Shown here piece after piece: positions 1 to 6,860 of a stretch of DNA of 64,000 bases (within the stretch, counting starts at the first letter, position 1; each line of letters opens with the position of its first letter). A model generated the notes under the pieces. That model did no database searches, was not told the DNA's origin, and saw nothing but the letters and a program-made list of their open reading frames with translations. Made by a program: the position numbers and the translations under genes. This stretch comes from Klebsiella grimontii (lineage in GTDB: Bacteria; Pseudomonadota; Gammaproteobacteria; Enterobacterales; Enterobacteriaceae). The stretch is from contig NZ_FZTC01000015.1 of NCBI RefSeq assembly GCF_900200035.1, positions 372,001-436,000 of the forward strand, in the 5' to 3' direction.

Positions 1-800
1 TGAGGAATGGGTGTTTTCTCTAACCACATGCGGTTGATGTGAAATTTGAGCTTCCGCTTGTTTTTTTCAGTAATGGCGCCGTCATGTTCAACGGCACTGA
101 AAACCATCTCGACCTCTGCCGGCCAAATTGCGCAATCTGTTGCATAACCCTCCGGTGTCGATTCTGATGGTCCAACCATTCCTGGGGTGAGGGTTATACT
201 GGAGGAACATTCGTTTCCCCAGTGATGCCAGCCTGGCGCCGCGCTACGGCTGAAAAGCTCAATCCGCGGCACGTCGCCATAGAGCAACTCCAGACGGTGC
301 CGAACTTCCCACGGTTTCTCGCTGTGCGCGCCGAGTGGGCTGTAAACCACCTGTTTAATGCCAGCGTGCTTGCGTTCCAGCCCGGCGCCGCGGGTGGCGA
401 TCAGCACGTCTTCGGTATTGGCGCGGGTATGGTTGCCGCCGTTCATGCGCGTCTCGGCATTCAGCAGGTCGAGGAAGTCGTAAAAGTCGGTCACATCTCC
501 CTCTGCCAGGGCCTTGGTAATGCGCAGTTCGGCTAATTGGTTCAGCTTCACCCAGGTGAAGCCCTTCATAGTGCGCACCGTAAAGCCCCAGGCCTCGGCC
601 AGCTCGATCGCCTCCTGGTTGTGGGTGCCGGTGTACCACATCGTCAGCACCGCATTTTCGGCAGCCAGTTCCCACACTGGTAGGCGCTTCAGGTCGATGA
701 GTTGCATTGTCGAATAGTGGTCCACTGCGGCTCCGTTGCTGATTGTGTTCCCATAAGCCCAGGGCGGATCGGCATAAATCAGTGAGTATTTTCCGCTCAT
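1..800 (-). CDS. MT-A70 family DNA adenine methyltransferase (C-terminus cut by window edge)
   Basis: Reading leftward from ATG at 800 gives an open frame to the window edge. The N-terminus has the MT-A70 catalytic motif DPPW (YADPPWAYG, about residues 9-17) and later blocks typical of phage N6-adenine methyltransferases (TMWYTGTHN, KGFTWVKLN, NTEDVLIATRG, HSEKPWEVRHRLE). Such enzymes methylate adenine in DNA with S-adenosylmethionine and in phages may protect the genome from restriction. The start overlaps the stop of the preceding 52-residue gene (ATGA), so the two are translationally coupled in the leftward early operon. The stop codon is not seen; about 266 residues are visible. Confidence 0.85.
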   Translation of the reverse strand, partial: MSGKYSLIYADPPWAYGNTISNGAAVDHYSTMQLIDLKRLPVWELAAENAVLTMWYTGTHNQEAIELAEAWGFTVRTMKGFTWVKLNQLAELRITKALAEGDVTDFYDFLDLLNAETRMNGGNHTRANTEDVLIATRGAGLERKHAGIKQVVYSPLGAHSEKPWEVRHRLELLYGDVPRIELFSRSAAPGWHHWGNECSSSITLTPGMVGPSESTPEGYATDCAIWPAEVEMVFSAVEHDGAITEKNKRKLKFHINRMWLEKTPIP

Positions 801-955
801 GCCACCACCTTCTTACTGTTCATCAGCTCAGCCAGCCGCTGAGCCTTTAATGGGTTTTTGATAACGTCGCCGCTTGGTGCGATCCATCCCCGGCGATTAA
901 TGGAATAGGGCAGAGTGGCACTGCCAACGGTGATTCCGTCGTGGTGAGTTTTCAT
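797..955 (-). CDS. DUF1317 family phage protein (lambda Orf61-like)
   Basis: This 52-residue product reads [19 protein letters not shown] and continues with [20 protein letters not shown]. It closely recalls lambda Orf61 (DUF1317), including the RGW and [10 protein letters not shown] blocks. In lambda the homologue also lies immediately downstream of exo in the pL operon. Function is unknown. The start lies 4 bp inside the 3' end of exo and the stop overlaps the methyltransferase start, so all three are tightly coupled. Confidence 0.8.
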   Translation of the reverse strand: MKTHHDGITVGSATLPYSINRRGWIAPSGDVIKNPLKAQRLAELMNSKKVVA

Positions 956-1632
956 TTCCACTGCTCCCCGAAGATGAAGCCGATCTCCGCCAGCGATTCG
1001 TCCATCTTCTCAATGAACTCCGGCACCATTTCGTTGAAGTCGGACATGTATTTGTCGTCGCGCTCAACAACCACGTGATGAATGCCTTCTCGCTTCATGC
1101 GAGGGTCATAATTCGCGAAATACCAGGCATCCCTCCCGGTTACCCACATGCTGAATTGCACCTGGGCCATGTAGGCGGATTTGATAGCCTCGAAGCCGCC
1201 AAGCCGAAATTTCATGAAGTCGCGAGAGGTGAAAGGGCATTTCAGCTCAAGGCCGCGACCATCACTGCACAGGCCGTCAGGTGAGCAGGCGGTGCGCATT
1301 CCTTCGTCGCGGAAGAGGATCGGCGACTCGGTTACCTGCACGTCGGTGGTGAACTCAAATAGGGTGCGTGCGTCGGCCTCATACTGTTTCCCCCAGGCCA
1401 AAGCTTTGGCGTTAACTTCCGGCGCCGCGCCGGTGCAAACCTCTGCGAGTAGCGTGTGGAAATAGGACATTTTCATGTCAGTCCACTTTGTGCCAGATCT
1501 CGGTTTTGAAATGACGTTGTGAACTTCTGAGGCGGTTATGACGCCGAGGCGCAAGCGGTGCCAGGCTTCATCGCCCTGTTCAACGCGGGTAACGTCAATG
1601 CCGGTGCGTGCAAGGATGATTTCAGGTGTCAT
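952..1632 (-). CDS. exo: Lambda-type exonuclease (YqaJ family, Red alpha)
   Basis: The product is 226 residues, the length of lambda Exo. It matches it along its whole length as I recall it, for example the [15 protein letters not shown] block, the [16 protein letters not shown] active-site region (Glu and Lys of the PD-(D/E)xK nuclease) and [14 protein letters not shown]. The enzyme degrades 5' strands of double-stranded DNA ends to leave 3' overhangs for the partner annealing protein. The gene overlaps the RecT stop by 4 bp. The partner here is RecT rather than lambda Bet, so the recombination module is mosaic. Confidence 0.95.
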   Translation of the reverse strand: MTPEIILARTGIDVTRVEQGDEAWHRLRLGVITASEVHNVISKPRSGTKWTDMKMSYFHTLLAEVCTGAAPEVNAKALAWGKQYEADARTLFEFTTDVQVTESPILFRDEGMRTACSPDGLCSDGRGLELKCPFTSRDFMKFRLGGFEAIKSAYMAQVQFSMWVTGRDAWYFANYDPRMKREGIHHVVVERDDKYMSDFNEMVPEFIEKMDESLAEIGFIFGEQWK

Positions 1633-2555
1633 GCGGCCGCCTTATTTTTCAGAAATCCGAGAGCCTTAACGGCCTCTTCTTGAGTCAGTTCTGATGATTC
1701 ACGAATGTCACGGCGGAATATTTTTGAACACAGAGGCAGCAGGTCGTCATCCCATGTCTTATTCATCGTGATAAGAACGTCGTTAATCTCTTTGATGATT
1801 GCTGTTTCTGCCGGGGTAACATCGCGTTCAGGCTGGCGTTGTGCGGAAAAGTTAATACCTTCTTCGCTTTCGGTGTTCACGTGGTCTATAGCCGCGTCCA
1901 GGCGCTCACGGCGTGGCCAATATTTCGCAGCCTGTTTAACAACCGTCTTGAGGATCATCTGCTCTTCGTCTGTGAGCCACGGGCATGATGTGCCTTTGTT
2001 CTTGTAGGCTTTCCATGCTTCTGAGCGGTCTCGAATCGCGTAGATATCAGCAATGCGCATCGTGTGAGTCAGGTAGTCGCCGTCGTCGCTTTTGATAACG
2101 ACGTAGGCACCTACAATGTCGCCGCGCTGTTCTGCAGTGTCGAAATCGTTGTAAATATGAACCGGTGGCTTATCCAGACCTTCACGGTGAAACTGATCGT
2201 TCTTACGGACAATTGCCGACTGGCACCACTTGATAGCCCCGGATTGCTGCGCAATGTGCATCAGGCCCATGTAGCTGATGTCGAGACAGATAGCCCCTTT
2301 GCGCGGCACCAGATAAGCCAGCTTCTGAGCCGGATTAAGGGACACGCCGATCCCGGCAACATTCATTACTGCACTTCTGGTGCTAACCGGATTGCCGATG
2401 GCGACTTTAGCCAGGTAGTCGTTATTGGCGAAAATCTGCATTGCGAACTCAGATTCACGCCTGAAATTGATGGAAGGTTCAGAGCAAACCTGCTCGAATT
2501 CAGCCTTTAGTGGATTTACCAGGCTAAATACCTGTTCGATGAGTTGAGTGGACAT
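1629..2555 (-). CDS. recT: RecT family single-strand annealing protein
   Basis: A 308-residue protein with RecT-family features: [19 protein letters not shown] at the N-terminus, then [20 protein letters not shown] and [18 protein letters not shown], the conserved core of RecT-type annealases. RecT coats single-stranded DNA exposed by its exonuclease partner and anneals it to complementary strands. It overlaps exo downstream and the Abc2-like gene upstream (shared base at 2555). It is longer than E. coli RecT (269 residues), with an acidic C-terminal extension after about residue 220. Confidence 0.9.
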   Translation of the reverse strand: MSTQLIEQVFSLVNPLKAEFEQVCSEPSINFRRESEFAMQIFANNDYLAKVAIGNPVSTRSAVMNVAGIGVSLNPAQKLAYLVPRKGAICLDISYMGLMHIAQQSGAIKWCQSAIVRKNDQFHREGLDKPPVHIYNDFDTAEQRGDIVGAYVVIKSDDGDYLTHTMRIADIYAIRDRSEAWKAYKNKGTSCPWLTDEEQMILKTVVKQAAKYWPRRERLDAAIDHVNTESEEGINFSAQRQPERDVTPAETAIIKEINDVLITMNKTWDDDLLPLCSKIFRRDIRESSELTQEEAVKALGFLKNKAAA

Positions 2556-2851
2556 TATTGCTCCTCTTCAATGTTGAGCTGATGCCGGGCGATAACTTCA
2601 GCCATGTAGCGGACGTTAGCTGCCATCCGATCTTGAAAATCCACGTCATCGTCGAATGCGCGGCTAATCGCCTGTTTGCTGGCGCCGCGGCGTTGAAGTT
2701 CGTCGATGCACAGCGATTCCAGCAGACGGAGAGGTAGGCCTTTCTCCATGTCATCAGCGAGCTCTGATTCTCTCTCTTCGCGCGCCAGCTGCTGGTAATG
2801 CTGGTTCCAGGATTGCTCTTCAATCCGGTCCTGAACGTGATAAGCCGCCAT
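2555..2851 (-). CDS. Abc2-like (P22 anti-RecBCD) phage protein
   Basis: A 98-residue, charged helical protein ([20 protein letters not shown]; then [20 protein letters not shown]; then [20 protein letters not shown]). The second half resembles the P22 Abc2/DUF2856 family from memory. Abc2 binds RecC and alters RecBCD so that phage recombination can proceed. Its place immediately before recT fits, since P22 encodes its Abc proteins beside its own recombinase Erf. The assignment rests on family recall and context only. Confidence 0.55.
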   Translation of the reverse strand: MAAYHVQDRIEEQSWNQHYQQLAREERESELADDMEKGLPLRLLESLCIDELQRRGASKQAISRAFDDDVDFQDRMAANVRYMAEVIARHQLNIEEEQ

Positions 2852-2941
2852 AGCTCTCTCCTGAAATTTGGTTGTAAGAATCCCCGGCGCGATAAAAGCC
2901 GCCTGATAGCTCAGTTAAATTCTTGCGCTGATATGCGCGGG

Positions 2942-3136
2942 TTAATGCGTCCCGGCTGGCACCAGGTTTGGCTCAATGCTGCGTGATGCGTACGGCCTGC
3001 GAATGTGGCGCAGATTGCCCTGAGGTTCATGCCAGTAGCTGCCATCGCGATAGTCGAAGCTAACAAGCCAGGCGGCGCCGGTGCGGCGATTGCGCATCAT
3101 CACGGCTCGTCCGTTGTTAGGAATTGCTTTAGCCAT
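2942..3136 (-). CDS. Hypothetical phage protein in the pL operon
   Basis: A 64-residue basic product (MAKAIPNNGRAVMMRNRRTG at the N-terminus). I do not recognise a family. The start overlaps the stop of the preceding 36-residue membrane peptide gene, which supports translation. About 90 bp separate it from the Abc2-like gene. It contains a WLVSFDYRDGSYWHEP stretch that could form a small beta sheet. Confidence 0.55.
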   Translation of the reverse strand: MAKAIPNNGRAVMMRNRRTGAAWLVSFDYRDGSYWHEPQGNLRHIRRPYASRSIEPNLVPAGTH

Positions 3137-3239
3137 TGAACACCCCCGTGAAATGCATAATGTTGATAACCACCGCTGACCAGAGAACCATCATCACAAT
3201 CAGCACGATAACCAGTGAGCGCATGCCGTTTCTGCTCAT
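3129..3239 (-). CDS. Small membrane protein, 36 residues
   Basis: Reading leftward from ATG at 3239 gives MSRNGMRSLVIVLIVMMVLW, followed by SAVVINIMHFTGVFNG and a stop. One strongly hydrophobic segment (about residues 8-27) predicts a single-pass membrane peptide. Its start overlaps the stop of the gene before it (ATGA) and its stop overlaps the next start, so it sits inside a coupled chain. Function unknown. Confidence 0.5.
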   Translation of the reverse strand: MSRNGMRSLVIVLIVMMVLWSAVVINIMHFTGVFNG

Positions 3240-3352
3240 GCTGTACCACCAGGTATCAGACAGAGCGCGCTTGCTACCAGTACGCATACGACGATGGCGA
3301 ATGCGTGTGCCAGAAACTTAAACCACTCGGTTTTATCTTCTTCGCGGATCAT
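3236..3352 (-). CDS. Small membrane protein, 38 residues, first gene after pL
   Basis: From ATG at 3352 the frame encodes MIREEDKTEWFKFLAHAFAI and then VVCVLVASALCLIPGGTA. A charged head is followed by one transmembrane segment. The sequence GGTGAAGG lies just upstream as a ribosome-binding site. This is the first open frame after the pL promoter, where lambda has N and related small genes. It does not look like an arginine-rich N antiterminator, and no N-like gene is visible between pL and recT. Confidence 0.5.
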   Translation of the reverse strand: MIREEDKTEWFKFLAHAFAIVVCVLVASALCLIPGGTA

Positions 3353-3430
3353 CCTTCACCTCTGCCTTAAAGCCGGCCAGCTGAGCGTTTGACTTACGTC
3401 CGGCGTTGCCGGTGTTGTTTGGATGAAATA

Positions 3431-3473
3431 ATTTAAAACCAAAGTTGTTTTATAGTCAACAACAATAGTTGTT
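3431..3473 (-). promoter_or_regulatory. pL early promoter with repressor operators
   Basis: On the minus strand TTGACT (3454-3459) and TTAAAT (3431-3436) are separated by 17 bp, a good sigma-70 promoter directed at the recombination operon. It is overlapped by AACAAC-aata-GTTGTT (3458-3473), a perfect inverted repeat, and by a related site AACCAAAGTTGTT (3437-3449). The same half-sites recur at the cI/cro junction, which identifies them as repressor/Cro operators. Confidence 0.75.
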
Positions 3474-3539
3474 TGTTTGTTTCTTGTGGTTTTATATGGT
3501 TGTTTTTACTGGTTATTTATTTTTGTAAAACGTGCCTTC

Positions 3540-3783
3540 ATGCTCAAGAAAACATCAATGATGGCGACGGTCATGTCGAATAAGGGGGAGTTTTTCGCGG
3601 AGATGCACGCGCAGAACGCAGATAGCGCAGGTTATTGGGATAGCGGTTATGCAGCTGCTGGTTGAGAAGCAAAGTATCTCAAAAAGCACGATTATTGAGA
3701 TGATTCAGGTGATGTGGCAGGGAGACTAGGCAGATCTGGCAGTGGAGTTGGCGCTGGACGTGCTGATGTTGAAGGAAGAGTAG
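3540..3783 (+). pseudogene. Decayed YmgB/AriR-like biofilm-regulator gene
   Basis: From ATG 3540 one frame gives MLKKTSMMATVMSNKGEFFA and continues to about 3630. A second frame then reads QVIGIAVMQLLVEKQSISKS and TIIEMIQVMWQGD, a TAG stop at 3727-3729, and ADLAVELALDVLMLKEE to TAG at 3783. The joined sequence has the length and helical pattern of the small YmgB/AriR dimer family as I recall it. One frameshift and one in-frame stop break it. It lies between pL and the repressor operon terminator, where accessory genes are common. Confidence 0.4.
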
Positions 3784-3790
3784 GGCATTA

Positions 3791-3812
3791 AAAACCCGGC
3801 GCGGTGGCCGGG
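3791..3812 (-). terminator. Rho-independent terminator of the repressor/ATPase operon
   Basis: On the minus strand the stem CCCGGC/GCCGGG (3795-3812) is followed by a run of T (complement of 3790-3794). It lies about 50 bp after the stop of the OLD-like ATPase gene, so it ends the leftward transcript that starts at pRM. Confidence 0.7.
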
Positions 3813-3858
3813 CAGTGCGTGTATAGCGACGCTCACAACTCTCTACAGAGCGTGGTTG

Positions 3859-5301
3859 TTAGCGTTCAGACTCCATTGCATCAACAATTGGCTGCAGCAC
3901 AGAATCAAGGTCGGCTGCGCTCATGCAGTTTTTTGCCCATGATGAGCACATGGCATGCCAAAGTATATCTGATCCAATATTTAATGAATTTGCTGCAGCT
4001 CTCGGCCAGCCGTGATGGTCTGCATTGCTCATAGATGCATTAAGAGCATCGATTGTTTCAGCAGGTTCCCTTCCAATTTTTTCTGAAATATTCGGCCACC
4101 CCCTCTCTTGCAGTGCGTTAAAAACCACGACTTCCGGGGCGTCGTCTCCTGGCAATATAGCACACCCTGGTGCTGGAGATTGATCCCCGTCGAGATACAC
4201 TACAGTAGTTCTGGGGAAGCGATTATTGTGAGCCATTTGCCCTAACGCCATGCCAACACTTGCGGTTCCGAAAGGAATAATCATAACCCTAGATAATAAC
4301 TCACGCTCCCTGGAACTGGCGATAACCTCTGAAACTAATGTTTTTGCTACATTATCTTCCACAAATACATCACACTCAGGATGATTTTCCTCATCCATTT
4401 TTGTCATGGCAAATTCCGGACTTACACCGCTTACTGCTGTTTTCCCTTCAACGCCATTCATGAGATAAATACGCGCCTCTGGAGGAAGCTCAGAGAGAAT
4501 ATATGGAGAGTGAGTTGTGATGAGAATTTGAAGCTCTCTTTCTCTTGCAAGGTTGGCCAGATCACGCATTAAGCGGCGCTGGGCTCGAGGATGTAGGGAT
4601 GTTTCTATTTCATCAATTAAAATAAGTCCATATTTTGGATAATCGACCGCAATTAGTTCGGTCGCCGTTATCTCCCCAGCGCCTTGGTGAAAACCTGAAT
4701 ATCTGGTTCCCTCATTTGAAATTACAGTGACTGGCCTTTTAGCATCAATTGTTGTTATCGATAACCCTGCCGCAGTATAACTTTTACCTATAATATTTTT
4801 TAACCTGTCAAGCCTTTCCTGATCGAATGCTTCATGAGACTGCTCTGTGGAACCACCTTTAAGCAATTTCAGGTAACCCAGACGAGCATTGACTGGCTGT
4901 AATCTGCTTAAATCTACATATTCAACTCTTCTCTCAGGTCTATCAGGATTACCAATCCATCGATTGGTTGGCTTTCTAATCGATTTAACTAATGAGTTGT
5001 GTCCTTCCCTATAAGAATAACGAATATAGGCACTTTGAATTTTTTCAAACGGGGTGTCAGGGAAAAAGAAAGATGCGAACCGTTTTTTCTTGTCTTTATA
5101 AACAGATGCTGCACATTGCAGAACTGTGCTTTTACCAGACCCGTTTTCTCCGACAAGGGCTACAATAGGAAATTGTATATCAACCCTTTGCCCAGACCAT
5201 CCCCTTATGCCTTTAATTTCAAGCCATTCGAGGCGCTTTGGCCAAGATGTTCCTGTTTTCCATTTATTTATAAGCTTTCTCATTTCTTTTGAAATTGCCA
5301 T
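3859..5301 (-). CDS. OLD-like ATPase with C-terminal TOPRIM domain, in the rex position
   Basis: A 480-residue protein from ATG 5301 (GAGG six bases upstream; a TTG 12 bases earlier is possible but has no better site). Residues 24-275 form an ABC-type ATPase: Walker A GENGSGKS (51-58), a signature-like SGFHQGAGE (202-210), Walker B LILIDEIETSLH (226-237) and an H-loop TTHSPYIL. The C-terminal half has TOPRIM-type acidic residues: Glu315 in CDVFVEDNVAK and Asp371/Asp373 in VVYLDGDQ. OLD-family proteins couple ATPase and nuclease activity and several exclude other phages. The gene follows cI on the same strand, as rexAB does in lambda, with a terminator behind it, so expression in the lysogen is expected. 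Base composition is more AT-rich than its neighbours. The defence role is inferred. Confidence 0.85.
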   Translation of the reverse strand: MAISKEMRKLINKWKTGTSWPKRLEWLEIKGIRGWSGQRVDIQFPIVALVGENGSGKSTVLQCAASVYKDKKKRFASFFFPDTPFEKIQSAYIRYSYREGHNSLVKSIRKPTNRWIGNPDRPERRVEYVDLSRLQPVNARLGYLKLLKGGSTEQSHEAFDQERLDRLKNIIGKSYTAAGLSITTIDAKRPVTVISNEGTRYSGFHQGAGEITATELIAVDYPKYGLILIDEIETSLHPRAQRRLMRDLANLARERELQILITTHSPYILSELPPEARIYLMNGVEGKTAVSGVSPEFAMTKMDEENHPECDVFVEDNVAKTLVSEVIASSRERELLSRVMIIPFGTASVGMALGQMAHNNRFPRTTVVYLDGDQSPAPGCAILPGDDAPEVVVFNALQERGWPNISEKIGREPAETIDALNASMSNADHHGWPRAAANSLNIGSDILWHAMCSSWAKNCMSAADLDSVLQPIVDAMESER

Positions 5302-5484
5302 GGCTTCCCTCAAAAATTGTATTATCAGCCTCGATAGATTGTCTCAATTGCTATATAAACACGCATCATCCCAAGTCCAGAACCCACTGCCACGCAATCA
5401 GCGAGGCTAGAACGGCAGCTATGATGACGACCAGATACTCACATCCATAGCATCACCCAAACACCTCATCAGTCCACTGGCTGA

Positions 5485-6174
5485 CTACCCATGCTTCCTG
5501 TATGTCTGCGGCATGCTGCCGATAATCTTCCCAAAAACGAAGACGCGGTTCATTTCGTCTTTTTCTATGGGGTCCCAGGCTGCATAACTCTTGTTGTCTG
5601 AGATTACCAGTAGCTTGTCTTTCATCTTTTGAAGGCGCTTAACATGAGCAGTGTCGTCGTAGAGGAAGGCGTATATGCCGTCACCGTCAAAGTTCTTAAC
5701 GCTAATATCGACAAATAGCAGATCTCCCGGCTCAATCGTCCCAGACATGCTATCACCTCGCACGTTGATGATTCTGATGTTCTCTGCCTTACGTCCATCG
5801 AACATATGGCGCGCATCATCGTTAGAATATTCGACAGAACGCAGTACTTCTATGAACTCTTTGTTCACTACACCTGGCCCCGCACTGACATCCAGATCTA
5901 AAACATCAATCTTGAAGCTATCGCTTTCCTGAGTTGTTGCCGGCTTCGATTCTTGGCCATCCTGTCGCATGGGACCAGACTCAGAGGAAAGCCATTCAGG
6001 CCTGATGCCCAAAGCAATTGCGATCTCCAATAGCTTTGTTGTTTGGCTCGCTTTTCCAGTTTCAATTTTCTGAATAGCAGCCTGACTTACTCCAACAGCT
6101 TCACCCAGAGCTTTCTGGGTCATGTTTGCTGCCTTACGGGCTTCTCTCAATCTTTCTGCAAGTGTCTTTTTCAT
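5485..6174 (-). CDS. cI: CI-like phage repressor (HTH plus S24 peptidase)
   Basis: The N-terminal helix-turn-helix (LAERLREARKAANMTQKALG; GVSQAAIQKIETGK) is followed by a linker and a LexA/S24 domain with Ser in RGDSMSG (about residue 142) and Lys in AHVKRLQ (about 179). Ala-Gly in DVSAGPGV is a candidate self-cleavage bond, so SOS induction is likely. Two adjacent ATGs lie at 6177 and 6174. The pRM -10 element ends only three bases before 6177, so transcription should start at about 6174 and the mRNA is probably leaderless from the second ATG (229 residues), as for lambda cI. It represses pL and pR through the AACAAC/GTTGTT-type operators. Confidence 0.93.
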   Translation of the reverse strand: MKKTLAERLREARKAANMTQKALGEAVGVSQAAIQKIETGKASQTTKLLEIAIALGIRPEWLSSESGPMRQDGQESKPATTQESDSFKIDVLDLDVSAGPGVVNKEFIEVLRSVEYSNDDARHMFDGRKAENIRIINVRGDSMSGTIEPGDLLFVDISVKNFDGDGIYAFLYDDTAHVKRLQKMKDKLLVISDNKSYAAWDPIEKDEMNRVFVFGKIIGSMPQTYRKHG

Positions 6175-6180
6175 CATTTC

Positions 6181-6209
6181 AATTTACAACCAAGGTTTTC
6201 TTCCATCAA
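6181..6209 (-). promoter_or_regulatory. pRM promoter of the repressor gene
   Basis: On the minus strand TTGATG (6204-6209) and TAAATT (6181-6186) are 17 bp apart. The -10 box is only three bases from the first ATG of cI, which predicts a leaderless or near-leaderless mRNA. An operator (ACAACCAAGGTTTT, 6186-6199) fills the spacer. Confidence 0.65.
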
Positions 6210-6251
6210 ACGAAAATGGTTGTTGACTAAATACAACTATGGTTTTAATCT
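6184..6251 (+). promoter_or_regulatory. pR promoter and tripartite right operator
   Basis: TTGACT (6223-6228) and TAATCT (6246-6251) with a 17 bp spacer form pR, directed at cro. Three related operator sequences are visible: ACAACCAAGGTTTT (about 6186-6199), GAAAATGGTTGTT (about 6211-6223) and ACAACTATGGTTTT (about 6233-6246). This is the lambda-like arrangement of three sites between two divergent promoters. The sites share half-sites with those at pL. Confidence 0.75.
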
Positions 6252-6278
6252 CTATTTTTAATTACTACGGAGGTTGTT

Positions 6279-6512
6279 ATGAACCCAACCATTAAAACCG
6301 CAATCAACATTGTTGGCTCTCAGAAAAAGCTCGGTGAGGCCTGTGATGTTTCTCAGCAGGCGGTTTACAAGTGGCTCCACAACAAGGCAAAAGTTTCGCC
6401 TGAACATGTAAACAGCATCGTCAATGCAACGAAGGGAAAGATTCAGGCGCATCAGATAAGACCCGACCTGCCAAAGCTATTCCCTTCTCCAAAAACTGTT
6501 CCATCCGCCTGA
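6279..6512 (+). CDS. cro: Cro-like repressor (YdaS-type HTH)
   Basis: A 77-residue protein with a helix-turn-helix read as SQKKLGEACDVSQQAVYKWL (about residues 14-33) and a basic C-terminus. YdaS/Cro proteins bind the same operators as CI with a different preference and commit the phage to lytic growth. It is the first gene behind pR, divergent from cI, with GGAGG before the ATG. Context and size make the Cro assignment secure even though the protein is not close to lambda Cro itself. Confidence 0.85.
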   Translation: MNPTIKTAINIVGSQKKLGEACDVSQQAVYKWLHNKAKVSPEHVNSIVNATKGKIQAHQIRPDLPKLFPSPKTVPSA

Positions 6513-6552
6513 CTGGCGGCCATTCCAAACAACACCAGAGGAAGTATCACAA

Positions 6553-6774
6553 ATGGAGAGTTCAACAACACGCAACAAAGTGGAGGCCCGGAGAATTGAA
6601 AGCTGGTTGCACAGCCAGATAGCAGAACTGGGAACCACGAATATCGCCAAAGTGGCCGGAGTGAATAAGTCAACGGTAAGTCGCTGGCGGGAAAGCCTGC
6701 TGCCGAACATGTCGCTGCTGCTGGCCATCCTGATTTCTAACCGAACGGGAGAGAAGGGGGATTTTGAGGCATGA
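6553..6774 (+). CDS. cII: CII-like transcriptional activator
   Basis: A 73-residue product resembling lambda CII: RNKVEARRIESWLHSQIAEL matches the N-terminal helices and VAGVNKSTVSRWRESLLPNM the DNA-binding helix-turn-helix with its SRW block, followed by SLLLAIL. CII tetramers activate repressor establishment and integrase promoters. It is shorter than lambda CII (97 residues): the frame stops after GEKGDFEA, so the C-terminal tail that governs FtsH degradation in lambda is absent or different. It sits between cro and the replication genes, as expected. Confidence 0.8.
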   Translation: MESSTTRNKVEARRIESWLHSQIAELGTTNIAKVAGVNKSTVSRWRESLLPNMSLLLAILISNRTGEKGDFEA

Positions 6775-6860
6775 GGGGTATCAGAAAGGGCGAAAGCCGC
6801 AGTGCGCGAACACTAACGGCTTTCTACGCGAATTAACTGGATCAATTCACAGGAGTAATT

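Noticed and set aside
222..717. Plus- and minus-strand frames opposite the methyltransferase gene
   Set aside because: They are out-of-frame shadows. The true frame (open to the left edge from ATG 800) carries the MT-A70 motif DPPW and the conserved domain.
5314..5484. Hydrophobic 23-residue frame EYLVVIIAAVLASLIAWQWV between the repressor and the ATPase
   Set aside because: It looks like a membrane peptide but has no start codon in frame and a stop directly before it, so it cannot be translated as it stands.
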